This document shows positions 6,427 through 9,605 of a DNA stretch of 9,605 nt, one piece after another. The translations under genes were made by a program, and so were the position numbers. The DNA comes from Methanobacteriota archaeon (lineage in GTDB: Archaea > Thermoplasmatota > Poseidoniia > Poseidoniales > Thalassarchaeaceae). The stretch is from NCBI GenBank assembly GCA_014384685.1, contig JACNFL010000171.1, forward strand, positions 1 to 9,605. The letters are read 5' to 3'. Below the pieces are notes generated by a model. The model saw nothing but the letters and a program-made list of their open reading frames with translations, did not search any database and was not told where the DNA came from. The stretch's first letter is position 1. Each line of letters begins with the position of its first letter.

Positions 6427-7044
6427 TCACTTGTTCTTGAATCGCTTTAGACGGAAAGTTTCCTCTCTTTCCATCTCTTCAAGTCGGAGTTGAATGAATA
6501 CTTGTGCTTCTAGCATCTCTGGAATTACTTTGAACTCAAGAGCGTTTACACGGCGCTTGGTTGCTTCAATCTCAACAAGCAGTCGCTTGAGCGTAGATTC
6601 CATTTCTGCCGCTTTGACAATGCTCTCAATTAGTGTGCCGTAAGAATCAGCAGCCTCATCCAAGTAAGGTGAGCCTCCAATCAACCCAAGACCACGTTCT
6701 TGCAATGTTTGAGATAGGTACTTGCCTTCGACTTTAGGAACTACAACACCCATGATGTTGTGGCGAATAACCTCAACCTCAGGGCTCTGTGCCACAGCGA
6801 TTGCAGCACTTTTCACTGCCAAACCACCTTCAATAGAACTTGCAAGATTGATTGCCTGCTTTGCTTCAATAAAAGTTGTAACAAGTGCTTGCTTAGCCTC
6901 AATCATCTCAGACAACAATATTCGGAATTCGTAGAACAGACCATCACGCTTCAATTTCAACAAATTGTAACCATTCTGTGTCTGCTTAATTCGACGCTTT
7001 AGGTTAATCAGTTCACTGCGCGTTGGTTTGATATCCAATGCCAT
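6427..7044 (-). CDS. atpD: A/V-type ATP synthase subunit D (central rotor shaft)
   Basis: A 205-residue protein that forms the central rotor stalk coupling rotation of the membrane ring to the A3B3 catalytic head on the cytoplasmic side. The start DIKPTRSELINLKRRIKQT is the conserved entry of the family. Residues 1-70 and about 150-205 are long charged helices that pair as an antiparallel coiled coil, and the middle segment (about 95-130, with GVVVPKVEG and GLGLIGGSPYLDEA) forms the globular foot. The length is normal. It is the third gene of the A-B-D run, 42 bases after subunit B, with AAGGGGG 8 bases before the ATG. Co-transcription with A and B is expected, and the following gap carries possible termination signals. 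Do not confuse it with bacterial F-type atpD, which encodes the beta subunit. Confidence 0.95.
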   Translation of the reverse strand: MALDIKPTRSELINLKRRIKQTQNGYNLLKLKRDGLFYEFRILLSEMIEAKQALVTTFIEAKQAINLASSIEGGLAVKSAAIAVAQSPEVEVIRHNIMGVVVPKVEGKYLSQTLQERGLGLIGGSPYLDEAADSYGTLIESIVKAAEMESTLKRLLVEIEATKRRVNALEFKVIPEMLEAQVFIQLRLEEMEREETFRLKRFKNK

Positions 7045-7052
7045 GTTCTAAT

Positions 7053-7059
7053 CCCCCTT
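7053..7059 (-). promoter_or_regulatory. G-run ribosome-binding site of subunit D
   Basis: On the minus strand AAGGGGG lies 8 bases before the ATG at 7044. The same G-run type is found before subunit B, whereas nadB, panE and the S2P-like gene use GGAGG-type sites. Confidence 0.55.
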
Positions 7060-7086
7060 TACATCCTAAGTTTTCATTACCAAAAA

Positions 7087-8469
7087 TCACTCTTTCTTGC
7101 TATCAGGATGGTACTTGTCAATCCATTGTTGATCAAGTCTGACTAGGTATTTTGTCTCAATTGTAGACATTAGTTCCCAGCACAGGTCAAGAGTTTCATC
7201 GATGCTTCGGTCTTCGTATCGACCTTGGCGCAGGAACTTGTCCTCAAACAATCCTGAGAAAGACAACAATTGCTTGTCACGCTCATTTAGTGCGTCTTCA
7301 CCGACAATCGCCACAAGACCACGTAATTCACGTCCTTGTGCGTATGCAGCATACATCTGATCAGAAACCGATTTGTGGTCCTCGCGGGTAGTCTTCTCAC
7401 CAATTGTACCGCCCATCAGACGGGACAAACTTGGAAGTACATTGATTGGTGGATAGATACCACTTCCATGCAATTCTCTTGAAATTACAATCTGTCCTTC
7501 AGTAATATATCCTGAAAGGTCAGGGATTGGGTGGGTAATATCGTCACCAGGCATGGTTAGGATAGGGAATTGAGTAATTGACCCCTTCTTCCCCTTCACT
7601 AATCCTGCACGTTCGTACAACATTGCTAGGTCAGTGTACATGTAACCCGGGTAACCACGTCGCCCTGGAACTTCTTCTCGAGCAGCCCCAATTTGTCGTA
7701 GTGCGTCACAGTAGTTTGTAACATCAGTGTAAATGACTAGCACGTGGTAATCTTGCTCAAAAGCGAGATACTCTGCTGCTGTTAGAGCAAGTCTTGGTGT
7801 AATAAGTCGCTCAACCGCTGGGTCGTCAGCTAGATTGACGAACAGAACCGCGTTTTCTAGTGCGCCTGTGCGCTCCAAATCGCTTCTGAAGAAATTGTAT
7901 TCTTCCGCTGTGATTCCCATTGCACAGAATACCACAATAAATTGTTCATCGCTTGCTGTCAACTTTGCTTGACGAGCAATTTGCAGAGCGATATCGTTGT
8001 GTGGTAGACCAGATGCACTGAAGATTGGCAATTTCTGTCCGCGTACAAGAGTTGTACAGCAGTCAATTGCACTGATTCCAGTCTGGATAAAATCGTGTGG
8101 GCTCTGACGAGCATACGGATTGATTGCAGCACCGATAATGTCTGCTTTACCATCAGCAATAATTTCTGGACCACCGTCACGAGGGCGGCCAGCACCGTCT
8201 AGAATTCTTCCAACTAGGTCATTGCTCACTGGTAGTTTGAATACATCGCCAAGGAACTTTACTCCTGTTGTTCTATCAACACCTGCAGTGCCTTCGAAAA
8301 CTTGTACAACCACCAAATCATCGCTGGTGTCGAGAACTTGTCCGTTCTTCATGCTGCCATCTGTTAGACGCAATTCAACGATTTCTCCGAATGCGACTGG
8401 TTCTGTCTTGTTCAAGAACACGAGTGGTCCCTTAACATCTGTAATGGTACGATATTCTTTTCCTGCCAT
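7087..8469 (-). CDS. atpB: A/V-type ATP synthase subunit B (non-catalytic head subunit)
   Basis: A 460-residue subunit that alternates with catalytic A subunits in the A3B3 head and contributes to the active sites at the A/B interface. Residues about 5-80 form the N-terminal beta barrel ([12 protein letters not shown] to FKLPVS), followed by [19 protein letters not shown] (85-103) and the central nucleotide-binding fold. [15 protein letters not shown] (144-158) replaces the P-loop, which is the mark of the non-catalytic B type. [16 protein letters not shown] (274-289), [22 protein letters not shown] (305-326) and PSLSRLM (346-352) follow. R350 corresponds to the arginine finger of the family. 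The C-terminal helical domain ends in a charged tail. The length is normal for archaea. It lies 12 bases after subunit A, with GGGGG 7 bases before the ATG, and is clearly in the same operon. Confidence 0.97.
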   Translation of the reverse strand: MAGKEYRTITDVKGPLVFLNKTEPVAFGEIVELRLTDGSMKNGQVLDTSDDLVVVQVFEGTAGVDRTTGVKFLGDVFKLPVSNDLVGRILDGAGRPRDGGPEIIADGKADIIGAAINPYARQSPHDFIQTGISAIDCCTTLVRGQKLPIFSASGLPHNDIALQIARQAKLTASDEQFIVVFCAMGITAEEYNFFRSDLERTGALENAVLFVNLADDPAVERLITPRLALTAAEYLAFEQDYHVLVIYTDVTNYCDALRQIGAAREEVPGRRGYPGYMYTDLAMLYERAGLVKGKKGSITQFPILTMPGDDITHPIPDLSGYITEGQIVISRELHGSGIYPPINVLPSLSRLMGGTIGEKTTREDHKSVSDQMYAAYAQGRELRGLVAIVGEDALNERDKQLLSFSGLFEDKFLRQGRYEDRSIDETLDLCWELMSTIETKYLVRLDQQWIDKYHPDSKKE

Positions 8470-8476
8470 CTAAATT

Positions 8477-8481
8477 CCCCC
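8477..8481 (-). promoter_or_regulatory. G-run ribosome-binding site of subunit B
   Basis: On the minus strand a GGGGG run directly follows the subunit A stop codon and ends 7 bases before the ATG at 8469. Confidence 0.55.
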
Positions 8482-9605
8482 TTAATTCTCCTCCGCCGCA
8501 GCGGCAATTTCTTTTGTCATATCAGCAACTAAGCCCTCAATTCGGTCAAGATAATTATCTTCAAATCTTGAGCGCATCAAATTACTGCGTGCTGGAACGT
8601 TAACAACATCCTCAAGCATTCCACCGGCTTCAATCGCATTCTTAGCTTCACTCTGGAAGGTCAGAATTGCCTTTGCCATGTGGTATTGTTGTTGCACACC
8701 TGTGAAACAGTCAATATCGTGGAATGCATTCTGTTGTAGGAAATATTCACGAATCATTCTTGCAACTTCTAAAGTCAATTGTTGGTCAACAGGTAGTGCA
8801 TCGGAACCGACTAACTGTACAATTTCTTGCAGTTCCGCTTCAACCTGAAGAAGACTGCTGATTTCAGTTCTGACTTCAGGGAAATCAGCAGCGATGTTGT
8901 CTTTGAACCACTGGTCAAGCGACTGTGGGTACAAAGAATAGGAGTTCAACCAATTGATTGCTGGGAAGTGACGTTGCCTTGCGAGAGGTGCATCAAGACC
9001 CCAGAAAACCTTCACAATACGAAGAGTTCCTTGACTGACAGGCTCAGAAATGTCACCACCAGGTGGAGACACAGCACCAATTACTGTAACTGATCCATCT
9101 TCACCCTCAAGGGTTTCAACACGACCTGCTCGCTCGTAGAACTCTGCCAAACGGCTGGATAAGTAAGCAGGGTAACCCTCCTCACCAGGCATCTCTTCAA
9201 GACGTGATGAAATTTCACGCATTGCTTCTGCCCAGCGGCTAGTAGAATCTGCCATTAGAGCAACATCGTAACCCATGTCACGGAAATATTCTGCAATTGT
9301 GATTCCTGTGTATACAGATGCTTCACGAGCCGCTACCGGCATGTTAGAAGTATTTGCAATCATCACTGTTCTGTTCATCAGAGGCTTTCCAGTATTAGGG
9401 TCAATAAGTTCAGGGAACTCATCCAACACTTCTGTCATCTCGTTACCACGCTCACCACATCCGATGTAAACCACAATTTGTGCATCGGAGAACTTTGCTA
9501 GTGATTGTTGGGTCACAGTCTTTCCAGACCCGAATGGCCCAGGGATTCCTGCTGCCCCACCCTTTGCGAGTGGGAACAAGAAGTCAAGAATTCTCATGCC
9601 AGTCA
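8482..9605 (-). CDS. atpA: A/V-type ATP synthase subunit A (catalytic), N-terminal part beyond the window
   Basis: This is the catalytic subunit of the A-type ATP synthase head. The reading frame is open to the right edge, so only about the last 373 residues of a protein normally near 580-600 are seen; an ATG at 9597 is internal, not the start. Counting from it, GPFGSGKT (20-27) is an intact P-loop with K26, and GCGERGNE (47-54) carries the catalytic glutamate. [13 protein letters not shown] (83-95) and [18 protein letters not shown] (114-131) are strictly family-typical. [23 protein letters not shown] and the PPGGD stretch follow, then the C-terminal helical domain with LVGSDAL. No intein interrupts the visible P-loop, a site known to host inteins in some archaeal A subunits. 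The family normally has subunits F, C and E upstream, which would be off the window. Confidence 0.96.
   Translation of the reverse strand, partial: TGMRILDFLFPLAKGGAAGIPGPFGSGKTVTQQSLAKFSDAQIVVYIGCGERGNEMTEVLDEFPELIDPNTGKPLMNRTVMIANTSNMPVAAREASVYTGITIAEYFRDMGYDVALMADSTSRWAEAMREISSRLEEMPGEEGYPAYLSSRLAEFYERAGRVETLEGEDGSVTVIGAVSPPGGDISEPVSQGTLRIVKVFWGLDAPLARQRHFPAINWLNSYSLYPQSLDQWFKDNIAADFPEVRTEISSLLQVEAELQEIVQLVGSDALPVDQQLTLEVARMIREYFLQQNAFHDIDCFTGVQQQYHMAKAILTFQSEAKNAIEAGGMLEDVVNVPARSNLMRSRFEDNYLDRIEGLVADMTKEIAAAAEEN

Noticed and set aside
8120..8473. Plus-strand frame of 117 codons inside subunit B
   Set aside because: Antisense to the conserved N-terminal region of subunit B and low in complexity.
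9595..9597. ATG at 9597 as the true start of subunit A
   Set aside because: The frame stays open to the edge and the preceding codons (T-G) match the conserved TG-x-R entry to the P-loop domain. The N-terminal barrel and bulge domains must lie outside.
1..9605. CRISPR array, tRNA/rRNA gene, insertion sequence or intein
   Set aside because: No spaced direct repeats, cloverleaf-like stretches, transposase-like frames or intein splice motifs were recognised on reading both strands.

Overview
The window looks like chromosomal DNA from an archaeon, most plausibly a marine Group II euryarchaeote (Poseidoniales) or a relative. The reasons are an A/V-type ATPase gene run in the order A-B-D, a TATA/BRE-like element ahead of nadB, moderate-to-low G+C, compact spacing with Shine-Dalgarno sites, and a large membrane protein with a Cys-paired secreted-type tail. 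The lineage is an inference from gene content; no rRNA or other marker gene is present.

Left part (1-2756): a four-helix membrane protein is encoded on the minus strand and runs off the left edge. It is divergent from nadB (L-aspartate oxidase, the first step of de novo NAD synthesis) on the plus strand. The 141-base gap between them holds a 7-bp inverted repeat and a TATA-like box. nadB is followed after 59 bases by a small NTF2/SnoaL-like protein of unknown substrate.

Right part (2757-9605): everything is on the minus strand, so it is transcribed from right to left. First come the ATPase subunits A (partial at the right edge), B and D, packed as one operon. After a 109-base gap with a T-tract and a hairpin comes an 857-residue membrane protein. 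Its N-terminal half matches, position for position, the layout of site-2 proteases (M50 family), but both metal-binding motifs are gone. Its C-terminal half is a roughly 450-residue extracytoplasmic-type region with eight cysteines. A panE-type 2-dehydropantoate 2-reductase gene follows directly, with its ribosome-binding site inside the end of the membrane-protein gene and a probable TTG start. panE meets the plus-strand NTF2-like gene tail to tail at a short hairpin.

The main point of interest is the predicted protease-dead S2P homologue with its large external domain. The rest is core metabolism and energy conservation: NAD synthesis, CoA precursor synthesis and A-type ATP synthase. No tRNA, rRNA, CRISPR array, insertion sequence or long repeat was seen, and there is no gene-free stretch longer than about 150 bases.
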